DNA from: Antarctobacter heliothermus
GTDB lineage: Bacteria > Pseudomonadota > Alphaproteobacteria > Rhodobacterales > Rhodobacteraceae
Assembly (NCBI RefSeq): GCF_002237555.1
Contig: NZ_CP022540.1
Span: 2,485,001 to 2,549,000 of the forward strand
DNA: 64,000 nucleotides
Direction of reading: 5' to 3'
Part shown: positions 29,485 through 38,176 of the stretch, in pieces
Layout: each line of letters opens with the position of its first letter
Numbering within the stretch: the stretch's first letter is position 1
Program-made: the position numbers and the translations under genes
The notes under the pieces: model-generated
The model's database searches: none
Seen by the model: only the letters and a program-made list of their open reading frames with translations
What the model was told of the DNA's origin: nothing

Positions 29485-30143
29485 GGCGCGGCGCGCTCTG
29501 GCTCGTTCAGGGTCGGGACAAGAACCGCCCAGTCGGCATAGTCGCCGGTCGTGGCGCGGTCATGTAGCGCGCGCAGATCATCCAGCGGGGTTGGTGAATA
29601 ATCGATCCGTAGCGTCAACGGAGCCATGTCGCGGCCCACGATCAATAAAGCCGCCGACAGTAGACCCCGGCTGTCGCCGCCCGCCGCAAATGCGGCGTCC
29701 AGCGCCGCCATCAGGCGCAGGTCCAACGATCCCTGCGCGTCCTGATAGCCCGCTAGGGCGGCATCCAGAACCGCCTCAGAAGACAGCAAGTTGCCGGTAA
29801 CGATCACTCCGTCGCCCTGACGTGCGCCCGCTGTCGCGATGCTGTCCGCGCCGGTGAAATGACCCACACCACCCTTTGGGTCCAGCGTCGCCAACTGGCG
29901 ATGCCCGCGCCCGCTGTCGACCTTTGTCACCTGATCCGCAGCGTCTTGCGCGCTGGTTCCGGCCTTCATCAGCGCCAGTGTGTCGGTCCCCCACATGGTC
30001 GATGGCAGCGATCCTTGCGAGGCGGACATCCCCGATTCGGCATCGCCGTGCAGCACCCAGCCCCCGACGCACAGACTGCCGGTTGTGGCAGCACCGCCGT
30101 AAAGGCCTGATTTTTCATCGTAGGCCATGATCGAAATCGTCAT
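29454..30143 (-). CDS. DUF1028 Ntn-hydrolase-like protein
   Basis: 229 aa. The N-terminal MTISIMAYDEKSGLYGGAATTGSLCVGGWVL and GMSASQGSLPSTMWG match DUF1028 (COG3342), predicted to have an N-terminal-nucleophile hydrolase fold. The reaction is unknown. It converges on and overlaps glsA and diverges from a peptide/nickel-type ABC transporter with repeat boxes in the shared promoter. Amidase or peptidase activity on the imported compound is an inference from context. Confidence 0.85.
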   Translation of the reverse strand: MTISIMAYDEKSGLYGGAATTGSLCVGGWVLHGDAESGMSASQGSLPSTMWGTDTLALMKAGTSAQDAADQVTKVDSGRGHRQLATLDPKGGVGHFTGADSIATAGARQGDGVIVTGNLLSSEAVLDAALAGYQDAQGSLDLRLMAALDAAFAAGGDSRGLLSAALLIVGRDMAPLTLRIDYSPTPLDDLRALHDRATTGDYADWAVLVPTLNEPERAAPYGAKTDQPV

Positions 30144-30170
30144 GTGCGGGCCTCCTGATCATGAGACTTG

Positions 30171-30215
30171 AATTTATCATGAAAATTTGGCCTGATGCAA
30201 TTTATCATGAAAAAT
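30171..30215 (+). promoter_or_regulatory. Two direct-repeat operator boxes between DUF1028 and the ABC transporter
   Basis: AATTTATCATGAAAAT occurs at 30171-30186 and AATTTATCATGAAAAA at 30199-30214, 28 bp apart. Each box contains the partial palindrome TTTATCATGAAA. Such repeated boxes in an AT-rich divergent promoter suggest a regulator site, with the nearby FCD-GntR protein as first candidate. Confidence 0.6.
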
Positions 30216-30246
30216 AAAAATCAAAGACAACAGCGGAGGTAACGCA

Positions 30247-31824
30247 ATGTCGCTCATTTCAATTACGCGTCGCGGGGTGTTGGCCGCCGGGACGGCGCTT
30301 GCGCTTTCCATCGGCGCGATGTCGGGCGCACTGGCGCAGTCGCCGCCGGGGGTTCTGATTGTCGGCCAGATCGCCGAACCCAAGTCACTTGACCCATCGG
30401 CCATCACCGCACTCAATGATTTCCGGATCGCCTTCAACGTCTATGACGGTCTGGTGCGCTACAAGGACGGCACGCTGGAAGTGGAACCGGCGCTGGCGAC
30501 CGATTGGACCATCTCCGAGGACGGCACCGAATACACTTTTAACCTGCGCGAGGGCGTCAGCTTTCACGATGGCAGCCCCTTCACTGCCGAGGCGGTGAAA
30601 TTCACGTTCGACCGGATGTTGAAGGAAGATCATCCCTATTACGACACCGGGCCATTCCCGCTGAGCTTTATGATGGGCGCGATCAGCGCGGTCGACGTGG
30701 TGGATGATCTGACGGTGAAATTCACTCTGAACGAACCCTACGCGCCGTTCCTGTCCAACCTCGCCTATTCGCCCGGTCTGATCGTGTCGATGGAAGGTGT
30801 GAAACAACACGGGGCGGAATTCGGTCGCAACCCCGCCGGCACCGGCCCGTTCAAATTTGCCGAATGGCGCTCGAACGAGGCGGTGGTGGTCGAGGCCAAC
30901 GCCGATTACTGGGACGGCGCGCCGGAATTGCAGGCGATTGTCTTCCGCCCCATCACCGACGCCAACACCCGCACCGCCGAGATGCTGGCCGGTGGGATCG
31001 ACCTGATGGTCGAAGTGCCGCCCGTAGCGCTGTCGGAGTTTCAGGGCGACGCCTATACCGTGCATGAGCAGGCCGGGCCGCACGTCTGGTTCCTGATCCT
31101 GAACGCCAAAGAAGGCCCCTTTGCGGACAAGCTGGTTCGGCAGGCGGCAAACTATGCGATCAACAAGACCGCGCTGGTGGATGAGGTGCTGGAAGGTACT
31201 GCCGCCGTCGCCGCAGGGCCGACGCCGCCGGCCTTTGCCTGGGCCTATAACGAGGATCTGGAGCCCTATCCCTACGACCCGGAAAAGGCCAGGGAACTGC
31301 TGGCTGAGGCCGGTGTCGAGGGCGCGGAACTGACGTTCTATGTGACCGAAGGCGGATCGGGCATGTTGGACCCGATTGCGATGGGCACGGCCATTCAGGC
31401 GGATCTTGAGGCCGTGGGGTTCGACGTCAAGATCGAGACCTACGAGTGGAACACCTTCCTTGGTAACGTGAACCCGGGGCTGGAAGGCAAGGCAGACATG
31501 GCCGAGATGGCCTGGATGACCAATGACCCCGATACGTTGCCTTTCCTCGCCCTGCGGACCGAGGCGTGGCCGGACAAGGGCGGGTTCAACTCTGGTTATT
31601 ATTCCAACCCGAAGGTTGACGAATTGCTGGAGGCTGCCCGTGTCGCCACCGATCAGGACGAACGCGCGCGTCTTTATAAGGAAATGCAGGTGATTGTGCA
31701 GGAAGATGCGCCTTGGGTCTTTGTCGCGAACTGGAAACAGAACGCGGTGACCAGTGACAAGGTCGAAGGGTTCTCTTTGCAGCCGTCGTTCTTTTTGCTG
31801 CTGGATGACGTTGTGAAAAACTGA
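30247..31824 (+). CDS. Peptide/nickel-type ABC transporter substrate-binding protein (family 5)
   Basis: 525 aa. Signal peptide ISITRRGVLAAGTALALSIG with A-L-A-Q cleavage region. SBP_bac_5 blocks: AEPKSLDPSAITALNDF, LEVEPALATDWTISEDGTEY, GTGPFKFAEWRSNEAV. It is periplasmic and delivers substrate to the permeases encoded downstream. First gene of a four-gene operon (binding protein, permease, permease-ATPase fusion, ATPase). Confidence 0.93.
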   Translation: MSLISITRRGVLAAGTALALSIGAMSGALAQSPPGVLIVGQIAEPKSLDPSAITALNDFRIAFNVYDGLVRYKDGTLEVEPALATDWTISEDGTEYTFNLREGVSFHDGSPFTAEAVKFTFDRMLKEDHPYYDTGPFPLSFMMGAISAVDVVDDLTVKFTLNEPYAPFLSNLAYSPGLIVSMEGVKQHGAEFGRNPAGTGPFKFAEWRSNEAVVVEANADYWDGAPELQAIVFRPITDANTRTAEMLAGGIDLMVEVPPVALSEFQGDAYTVHEQAGPHVWFLILNAKEGPFADKLVRQAANYAINKTALVDEVLEGTAAVAAGPTPPAFAWAYNEDLEPYPYDPEKARELLAEAGVEGAELTFYVTEGGSGMLDPIAMGTAIQADLEAVGFDVKIETYEWNTFLGNVNPGLEGKADMAEMAWMTNDPDTLPFLALRTEAWPDKGGFNSGYYSNPKVDELLEAARVATDQDERARLYKEMQVIVQEDAPWVFVANWKQNAVTSDKVEGFSLQPSFFLLLDDVVKN

Positions 31825-31833
31825 TCGCATTGC

Positions 31834-31945
31834 GGTCCGGGCCGGGCATCGAGCCCGGCCCGGACCGGCGGGGGCTCTGCCCCCGAAGCGCGCCTTGGGG
31901 CGCGCACCCCCGGGATATTTCTGGACAGAAGAAGGCCGGGGCAGT
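31834..31945 (+). repeat. GC-rich intergenic palindromic element (Rhodobacterales type)
   Basis: Three hairpins in a row: a perfect 14-bp stem 31834-31847/31853-31866, GGGGC-TCT-GCCCC near 31871-31883, and GCGCGCC-TTGG-GGCGCGC near 31888-31905. They are followed by CCCCCGGGATATTTCTGGA and AGAAGAAGG. This layout resembles a dispersed intergenic repeat I know from Rhodobacter/Roseobacter genomes. Sitting between the binding-protein and permease genes it may attenuate transcription so that the binding protein is made in excess. Confidence 0.65.
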
Positions 31946-31968
31946 GGGTTTCGAAGTGGAGGGCGCGC

Positions 31969-32916
31969 ATGGGGCGCTATATCCTGCGGCGACTGATATC
32001 GGCAGTGCCGGTGCTTTTGGGCATCACGGTGATCGTTTTTGCGATCATGGCGCTGATCCCGGGTGATCCGGCAACGGCGATCCTCGGCAGCTACGCCACG
32101 CCTGAGAATGTCGAAAAGCTGAACCGGGATCTGGGGTTGGACAAGCCTTTGGTCGCGCAGTATTTCATTTGGCTGGGCAATATGGTGCAGGGTGATTTCG
32201 GCACCAGTTTTTCTTTGAACCGTCCGGTGATCGACGAAGTGCTAGAGCGGTTCAACGCGACGCTGATTTTGGCTGGAACCGCCTTTGTGATTTGTTCCGT
32301 GCTGGGGATCGCGGCGGGCGTGGTCTCGGCGGCCAACCAGTATGGCTGGGGTGACAAGGCGATCACCTTTGTGGTGTTGCTGGGCATTTCGATCCCGTCA
32401 TTTTTCCTTGGCATGATGATGATCCTCTATTTTGCTGTGAACCTGCGGCTGTTCCCGGTGTCGGGCATGTGGCCGATTTATGGGACGCGGGACATCTGGG
32501 CCTTGTTGGATCACCTTGTGTTGCCGGCCAGTGCGCTGGCGGTGGTGGCGACCGGTGTGATTGCGCGCCTGTCACGCTCTGCCATGCTGGAGGTGTTGCG
32601 GCAGGATTTCATCCGCACCGCGCGCGCCAAGGGCGTGCATGAGCGTGGGGTGATCTGGCGGCATGCCTTGCGGGCGGCGATGGTGTCGATCATTCCGGTT
32701 CTGGGCATTCAGGCGGGCTTTGTTCTGTCGGGGGCGGTTTACATCGAGATCGTCTTTCAGTGGCCCGGAGTGGGGCGGATGCTGGTCGATGCGATCCTCA
32801 AGCGGGACATCCTGTTGGTGCAGGGCGGCGTGGTCTTTGTTGCGGCCTGCTATGTGATGTTCAACATTCTCGTAGACGTGGCGCAAAGCCTGCTGGACCC
32901 GAGGATCAAGACATGA
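31969..32916 (+). CDS. ABC transporter permease, DppB-type
   Basis: 315 aa. An N-terminal membrane segment (RRLISAVPVLLGITVIVFAIM), then PGDPATAILGSYATPENVEKL as in DppB/OppB and about six membrane helices. The EAA-type loop that contacts the ATPase is in RQDFIRTARAKGVHERGVIW, with the C-terminal EIVFQWPGVGRMLVDAI. Its last four bases overlap the next gene. Confidence 0.93.
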   Translation: MGRYILRRLISAVPVLLGITVIVFAIMALIPGDPATAILGSYATPENVEKLNRDLGLDKPLVAQYFIWLGNMVQGDFGTSFSLNRPVIDEVLERFNATLILAGTAFVICSVLGIAAGVVSAANQYGWGDKAITFVVLLGISIPSFFLGMMMILYFAVNLRLFPVSGMWPIYGTRDIWALLDHLVLPASALAVVATGVIARLSRSAMLEVLRQDFIRTARAKGVHERGVIWRHALRAAMVSIIPVLGIQAGFVLSGAVYIEIVFQWPGVGRMLVDAILKRDILLVQGGVVFVAACYVMFNILVDVAQSLLDPRIKT

Positions 32917-34796
32917 CCGGGTTTCTCAAGCTGTTGGCGCGCAACCGCTTGGCGCTGGCGGGTGGGATCGTTCTGTTACTGGTTGTGCTGCTGGCGCTGG
33001 TGACACCGCTGTTGCCGCTGGCAGAGCCGAATGTCACCAATACCTCGGCGCGGTTTCAGCGGCCGTTTTCCGATGGCGCACTGTTGGGCACCGATCACCT
33101 TGGCCGCGATCTGCTCTCGCGGCTGTTGTGGGGGACGCGGCTGTCTCTGGCGGTGGGTTTTGCCGCTGCTGTCGTCGCGGCTACGTTGGGGGCCGCTATC
33201 GGCATCATCGCGGGGTACTATGGCGGGCGGACCGACAACCTGATCATGCGCGGTGTCGATATGCTGATGGCTTTCCCCTATATCCTGCTGGCGCTGGCGA
33301 TTGTGGCGGCTCTTGGCCCCGGTCTGTTCAATGCACTGATTGCGGTGGCGGCGGTCAATGTGCCGTTCTTTGCCCGCAACATTCGCGGCATTACCGTGGG
33401 CATCGCCCATAAGGAGTTTGTGGACGCCGCGCGTCTGGCGGGGCTGTCGAACACCAAGATTATCCTGACGGAAATCCTGCCCAACGTGGTGCCGGTGATC
33501 GTGATTGCCATGTCCACCACTATCGGCTGGATGATCCTTGAAACCGCCGGGCTGTCGTTCCTGGGCCTTGGTTCGCAGCCACCGCAGGCGGATCTGGGGT
33601 CGATGCTGGGAGAGGCGCGCTCTGCCCTGATCACCAACCCGCATACATCCGTGGTGCCGGGGGTGATGATCCTGATCATCGTCATGGCGATCAACTTGTT
33701 GGGGGACGGGGTGCGGGATGCTCTGGACCCAAGGTTGAAAAGCGGCGCGCTGTCTCGGCCCATGGCCTCGACCATGGTCAGGCGGCGTGATCCTGTGCCC
33801 GCACCGGAGGGTAAAGGCCTGCTGGAGGTGCAGGCGTTACAGACCCAGTTCCATGTTCGCGACCGGATTTATCGCGCGGTGGGCGGCGTGTCGCTGCATG
33901 TCAAACCGGGCGAGTGCCTAGGCATCATTGGCGAAAGTGGATCGGGGAAATCGGTCACCGCGCTGTCTGTCATGGGGTTGGTGGCCTCACCCCCCGGTGT
34001 GATCACCGGCGGGTCGGTGCGCTATGACGGTGAGGATCTGATTGGCGCGCCTTATCGCAAGTTGCGCGATATGCGCGGGCGCAACGTCGCCTACATCTTT
34101 CAGGACCCGCAAGCCACGCTGCACCCGCTCTACCGTATCGGCGACCAGTTGATAGAGGCGATCCGGGCGCATCATGGCATCGGGCGGTCCGAGGGGCAGG
34201 CGCGCGCAATCGAGTTGCTTAAGGCGGTGCGCATTCCGAATGCCGAACAGCGGCTGACCGATTTTCCGCATGAGATGTCGGGCGGCATGCGGCAGCGTGT
34301 TGGCATCGCTATGGCACTGGCCAATGATCCCGACATCATCATTGCGGATGAGCCGACGACCGCGTTGGACGTGACCGTTCAGGCGCAGATCCTGTCGCTG
34401 CTGGACGATCTGCGCCGCTCACGCGGGCTGGCCATCATCTTTATCACCCATGATTTTGGCGTGGTCGGGCAGCTTTGCGATCGAGTCGCGGTCATGTATG
34501 CCGGGCGGATCGTCGAAGAGGGGCCGACGCAATCGGTGCTGGAAACCCCGACCCACCCCTATACTACGCGGCTCATGGCATGCGTCCCGGAACTGGGCGG
34601 CGGCAGGCGGCGGCTGGAGGCGATCCCGGGCTTGCCTCCGGTGGTCGACAAACTGCCCGAGGGCTGTGCCTTTGCCGATCGCTGTGACCGGGTGCAGGCC
34701 GACTGTCGCGCGGGCGAAATTGTGTTGGAACGCCAAGGGACGCGTGCCGTGCGCTGCCTGCATCCCGTGACCCCGCTGACGGAGGCCGCCGAATGA
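32913..34796 (+). CDS. Fused ABC permease (DppC-type) and ATP-binding protein (DppD-type)
   Basis: 627 aa from the ATG at 32913, in the ATGA overlap. Residues about 1-285 form a DppC-like permease (LLGTDHLGRDLLSRLLWGTR; EAA loop HKEFVDAARLAGLSNTKI; GDGVRDALDPRLK). Without a stop it continues through a short linker into a complete ATPase (about 300-627): Walker A GESGSGKS, signature SGGMRQR, Walker B IIIADEPTTALD, H-switch FITHDF, and the oligopeptide-type C-terminal cysteine region GCAFADRCDRVQADCR. Permease and ATPase are normally separate proteins in this family, so this is a true gene fusion. Confidence 0.92.
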   Translation: MTGFLKLLARNRLALAGGIVLLLVVLLALVTPLLPLAEPNVTNTSARFQRPFSDGALLGTDHLGRDLLSRLLWGTRLSLAVGFAAAVVAATLGAAIGIIAGYYGGRTDNLIMRGVDMLMAFPYILLALAIVAALGPGLFNALIAVAAVNVPFFARNIRGITVGIAHKEFVDAARLAGLSNTKIILTEILPNVVPVIVIAMSTTIGWMILETAGLSFLGLGSQPPQADLGSMLGEARSALITNPHTSVVPGVMILIIVMAINLLGDGVRDALDPRLKSGALSRPMASTMVRRRDPVPAPEGKGLLEVQALQTQFHVRDRIYRAVGGVSLHVKPGECLGIIGESGSGKSVTALSVMGLVASPPGVITGGSVRYDGEDLIGAPYRKLRDMRGRNVAYIFQDPQATLHPLYRIGDQLIEAIRAHHGIGRSEGQARAIELLKAVRIPNAEQRLTDFPHEMSGGMRQRVGIAMALANDPDIIIADEPTTALDVTVQAQILSLLDDLRRSRGLAIIFITHDFGVVGQLCDRVAVMYAGRIVEEGPTQSVLETPTHPYTTRLMACVPELGGGRRRLEAIPGLPPVVDKLPEGCAFADRCDRVQADCRAGEIVLERQGTRAVRCLHPVTPLTEAAE

Positions 34797-35752
34797 CGGA
34801 TGCGCTGACACTGACCGACCTGTCCAAAAGTTTCCCCGTGGGGCGCGGGCTTTTCGGTGCGCCCAAGGCCTCGGTCAAGGCGGTGCACCCGATCACGCTG
34901 ACCGTAGCGCAGGGCGAGACGCTGGGCATCGTGGGAGAGTCGGGCTGTGGCAAGTCCACGCTGGCGCGGATGCTGGTGGGGCTACTGGAGCCGACAACTG
35001 GCACGATCGAAATCGACGGCGCGGCGCTGGACAATGCCGATCCGGCGCTGTTCGGAAAACGCATTCAGTATGTGTTTCAGGACCCGATCTCATCGCTGAA
35101 CCCGCGCAAGACCATCCGCCAGATCATCGAGGCGCCTCTGATCCATCTGTATGGCATGGACAAGGCGCAGCGGGCGCGGCGCATCGCCGAGATTTTCGCC
35201 AGCGTGAACCTGCGCGAAGAGTTCCTTGACCGCTATCCGCATGAGTTTTCGGGCGGGCAGGCACAGCGGATCGGCATTGCCCGCGCGCTGGCGGCGCAGG
35301 CCAACATCTTGATCCTCGATGAACCCGTTTCGGCACTGGATGTATCGGTGCAAGCACAGGTGTTGAACCTGCTGGCGGATCTGAAACGCGAATTCGGCCT
35401 GACCTATCTGTTCATCAGCCATGACCTTGCGGTGGTTGAGGCGGTGAGCGACCGGATCGCGGTGCTGTATTTTGGGTCCGTTGTGGAACTTGGCCCGGCA
35501 GAGGATATCTTTCGCGCGCCGCGTCATCCTTATACGAAACTGCTGGCCGACAGTGCGCCGGTGGTTGGCCGTCCTCTGACGGCGCCCGAAGGGCGTGAGA
35601 CCGAACTGCCCGATCCGTTGAACCCGCCCAAGGGCTGTGCCTTTGCGGCCCGTTGCCCGCGTGCCAGCGACCGGTGCCGATCAGAGGTGCCGGTGCTGGA
35701 AGGGCAGGGCGCTGTGCAAGCGGCTTGCTTTCATCCGTTAGTCACCGACTAG
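34793..35752 (+). CDS. ABC transporter ATP-binding protein, DppF-type
   Basis: 319 aa with a 4-bp overlap with the fusion gene. Walker A GESGCGKS, QDPISSLNPRKTI, signature SGGQAQR, Walker B ILILDEPVSALD and the C-terminal oligo_HPY region with GCAFAARCPRASDRC. It would pair with the ATPase half of the fusion protein to power the importer. Confidence 0.94.
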   Translation: MTDALTLTDLSKSFPVGRGLFGAPKASVKAVHPITLTVAQGETLGIVGESGCGKSTLARMLVGLLEPTTGTIEIDGAALDNADPALFGKRIQYVFQDPISSLNPRKTIRQIIEAPLIHLYGMDKAQRARRIAEIFASVNLREEFLDRYPHEFSGGQAQRIGIARALAAQANILILDEPVSALDVSVQAQVLNLLADLKREFGLTYLFISHDLAVVEAVSDRIAVLYFGSVVELGPAEDIFRAPRHPYTKLLADSAPVVGRPLTAPEGRETELPDPLNPPKGCAFAARCPRASDRCRSEVPVLEGQGAVQAACFHPLVTD

Positions 35753-35847
35753 ACGTGATGCCGCCAGGGCGTTGCCCGGCAACGGTGCGCTGACCTCACG
35801 CACATTCCAAATTTGCGCCAAACGGAAGGGGCAGTTACAAAAGGCAC

Positions 35848-36465
35848 ATGACGCTTGCCCACACAAAACGCGGTCCCGGACGTCCGCGCAGCTTTGACAA
35901 TGGCGCCGCATTGGAGGCCGCGATGCGGTGCTTTTGGTCGCGGGGCTATGCCCGCGCAACCATGGGCGTGCTCAGCCGTGAAATGTCCGTGCCGCGCGCC
36001 AGCCTCTATGCCCATTTCGGCGATAAGAACGGGCTGTTTCTGTTGGCAATTGACCACTATGCGCGCTCGCGAAGCTCCAAGGCGTTGGCGCACCTGACCG
36101 GGCAGGGCAATGCCTTTGCCGAGATTACCGGTTTTTTCGAGGCCGCGATCACCTTGGTGTCTTCGGATCCCGAAACACCGGGTTGTCTGATTGCCTGCGT
36201 CCTGTCCGAAGCCGCAACTGTCGATAACCGGTTCCAAGAGGTGCTGGCGGGCAAAACGCATACATTGGAACAGTGGCTGGCGCACTGCCTTCGGGCCTCG
36301 GGTGGCGGCCTGCCGGAAGAGGATATTCGCGCGCGCGCCGGAGTTCTGGCCGCCACGGTGCGCGGGCTTGCGATCAGCGCCCGGTCGGGCACCCCGGCGG
36401 ATAAATTGCGGGCGACAGCGCGCATGGCCACCCGTCTGGCGTGTGGATCTGCGCCACGCGATTGA
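35848..36465 (+). CDS. TetR-family regulator
   Basis: 205 aa. HTH region RGYARATMGVLSREMSVPRA and SLYAHFGDKNGLFLLAIDHY; the ligand domain has GCLIACVLSEAATVDNRF. It belongs to the TetR subgroup related to AcrR/ComR with a conserved cysteine-containing GCL motif. It lies 104 bp ahead of a second peptide-type ABC operon on the same strand and is its likely regulator. Confidence 0.85.
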   Translation: MTLAHTKRGPGRPRSFDNGAALEAAMRCFWSRGYARATMGVLSREMSVPRASLYAHFGDKNGLFLLAIDHYARSRSSKALAHLTGQGNAFAEITGFFEAAITLVSSDPETPGCLIACVLSEAATVDNRFQEVLAGKTHTLEQWLAHCLRASGGGLPEEDIRARAGVLAATVRGLAISARSGTPADKLRATARMATRLACGSAPRD

Positions 36466-36569
36466 TCACGCTGCTGTCAGCGCGGACCGGTCGGTGCTTG
36501 ACCCTGAGCGGCACGGCTGGTCTGAAGGAGTTTCAGAACGCTCGGACAAAAAACAACAGGGACACCCTC

Positions 36570-38150
36570 ATGACACCCTTTTCTCTTTGGCGCACCAGCG
36601 CCCTTGTCGGCACTCTGCTGCTGGGTACACATGCCGCGCAAGCCGAAACCTTTCGCTGGGCCTCGGCCACCGATCCGCAAACGATGGACCCGCATGCGGT
36701 CAGTTCTGCCCCGGTGCTGTCCTTTCTGAACAATGTCTACGAAGGTCTGGTGCGCAGGGACCGCGACATGTCTATCGAGGGCTCACTGGCCGAAAGCTGG
36801 GAACCGCTGGCAGATGAGGACGGCTGGCGTTTCAAGCTGCGTCAGGGCGTAACCTTTGCCGATGGGGCGGAGTTTACCGCCGAAGACGTGCTGTTCAGCT
36901 ATCAGCGCGCCTCCAGTGAAGAGTCAGATGTCCGGTCGTGGTTTGCGCCTGTGACAGAGGTTCGCGTAGTTGACGATTTCACCGTCGATTTCATCACCAG
37001 CGCGCCGAACCCGCTTTTCCCCGACAGCATCGCCAACTTTATGATCCTCGACAAAGGCTGGGCCGAGGCGAATGACGCCGCGCTGCCCGCCCGCGACGCT
37101 GAGAATTTCGCCACGATCAACGTGAACGGCACCGGCCCGTTTATGGTGCAGTCGCGTGACCCGGGGGTGCAGACCGTTCTGGTGCCCAACCCGAATTGGT
37201 GGGGTGAGGTCGAACACAATGTCACCGAAGGCATCTTTACCCCCATCGGCAACCCGGCCACCGGCCTTGCGGCGTTGCTGTCGGGGGAGATCGACTTTAT
37301 CCAGCCAATCCCGCTGCAGGACGCCGTTCAGGTCGAAGAGCGCGACGGCTACAAGGTGCTAGAGGGTGAAGAAACCCGCGTGATTATGTTCGGCTTTGGC
37401 CATGAACATGACACGCTGCTGTATTCCTCGGATGTGACCGATGCCAATCCGTTCAGCGACGTGCGTGTCCGGCAGGCCGCCGCCCATGCGATCAACATGG
37501 ACGCCATCGACCGTGTGCTGTTCCGGGGTAAGATCGAAGCCGCAAGCCAGTTGGTGCCCGCAGGCATCTCTGGCTATTCGGACGCTCACGCCGATGGCAT
37601 TCCCTACAACCCGGAACGCGCCAAGGAACTGCTGACAGAGGCGGGCTATCCTGACGGGTTCTCCTTTGGTCTGAAGTGCACCAATGACCGCTACATCAAC
37701 GACGAGGCGCTGTGCCGCGCCGCCGCGTCGATGTTTGCCGCGGTGGGGCTGGATGCGCAACTCAGCACCGGACCGGTGCGGGACTACTGGCCGCAGCTGC
37801 GCGAGGACGATTTCGACATGTTCCTGCTGGGCTGGTCGCCAGGCACCTTTGACGTGGAACACCCGGTCCGCTTTCTGCTGCACAGCCAAGATGATGAGAA
37901 AAAACTTGGCTCGTGGAACTTTGGCAACTATTCGAACGCCCGCATTGATGAACTGCTGCCGATGATCCAACAGGAAATCGACCCGGCAAAGCGTCAGGCG
38001 ATGGTCGATGAGATCGTTCAGATCAGCCAGGATGAGGTCGCCTATATCCCGCTGTACACCCAGCCGTTGATCTGGGCGGCCAAGCAGGGGGTGGACCTGA
38101 CGCAACGCGCCGACAACTTCTTCCTATTGCGTTGGGTCACGGTCAACTGA
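36570..38150 (+). CDS. Second peptide-type ABC transporter substrate-binding protein (family 5)
   Basis: 526 aa from the ATG at 36570; the open frame begins earlier inside the TetR gene. Signal peptide LVGTLLLGTHAAQAE. SBP_bac_5 blocks FRWASATDPQTMDPHAV, SLAESWEPLADEDGWRF, GTGPFMVQSRDPGVQ, VRQAAAHAINMDAIDRVLF. It heads a separate operon whose parts are not close copies of the 30-36 kb transporter, so this is not a recent duplication. Confidence 0.93.
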   Translation: MTPFSLWRTSALVGTLLLGTHAAQAETFRWASATDPQTMDPHAVSSAPVLSFLNNVYEGLVRRDRDMSIEGSLAESWEPLADEDGWRFKLRQGVTFADGAEFTAEDVLFSYQRASSEESDVRSWFAPVTEVRVVDDFTVDFITSAPNPLFPDSIANFMILDKGWAEANDAALPARDAENFATINVNGTGPFMVQSRDPGVQTVLVPNPNWWGEVEHNVTEGIFTPIGNPATGLAALLSGEIDFIQPIPLQDAVQVEERDGYKVLEGEETRVIMFGFGHEHDTLLYSSDVTDANPFSDVRVRQAAAHAINMDAIDRVLFRGKIEAASQLVPAGISGYSDAHADGIPYNPERAKELLTEAGYPDGFSFGLKCTNDRYINDEALCRAAASMFAAVGLDAQLSTGPVRDYWPQLREDDFDMFLLGWSPGTFDVEHPVRFLLHSQDDEKKLGSWNFGNYSNARIDELLPMIQQEIDPAKRQAMVDEIVQISQDEVAYIPLYTQPLIWAAKQGVDLTQRADNFFLLRWVTVN

Positions 38151-38176
38151 TCGGGACATAGGCAGGACTTCGGGCG

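Noticed and set aside
30385..31830. Minus-strand 481-codon frame opposite the first peptide-binding protein
   Set aside because: Antisense shadow; the plus-strand has a signal peptide and all family blocks.
32913..34796. Possibility that the permease-ATPase fusion is two genes with an internal start
   Set aside because: No stop codon and no clear ribosome site at the domain border (about 33770-33830) in the sequence as given; kept as a fusion but with re-sequencing advised.
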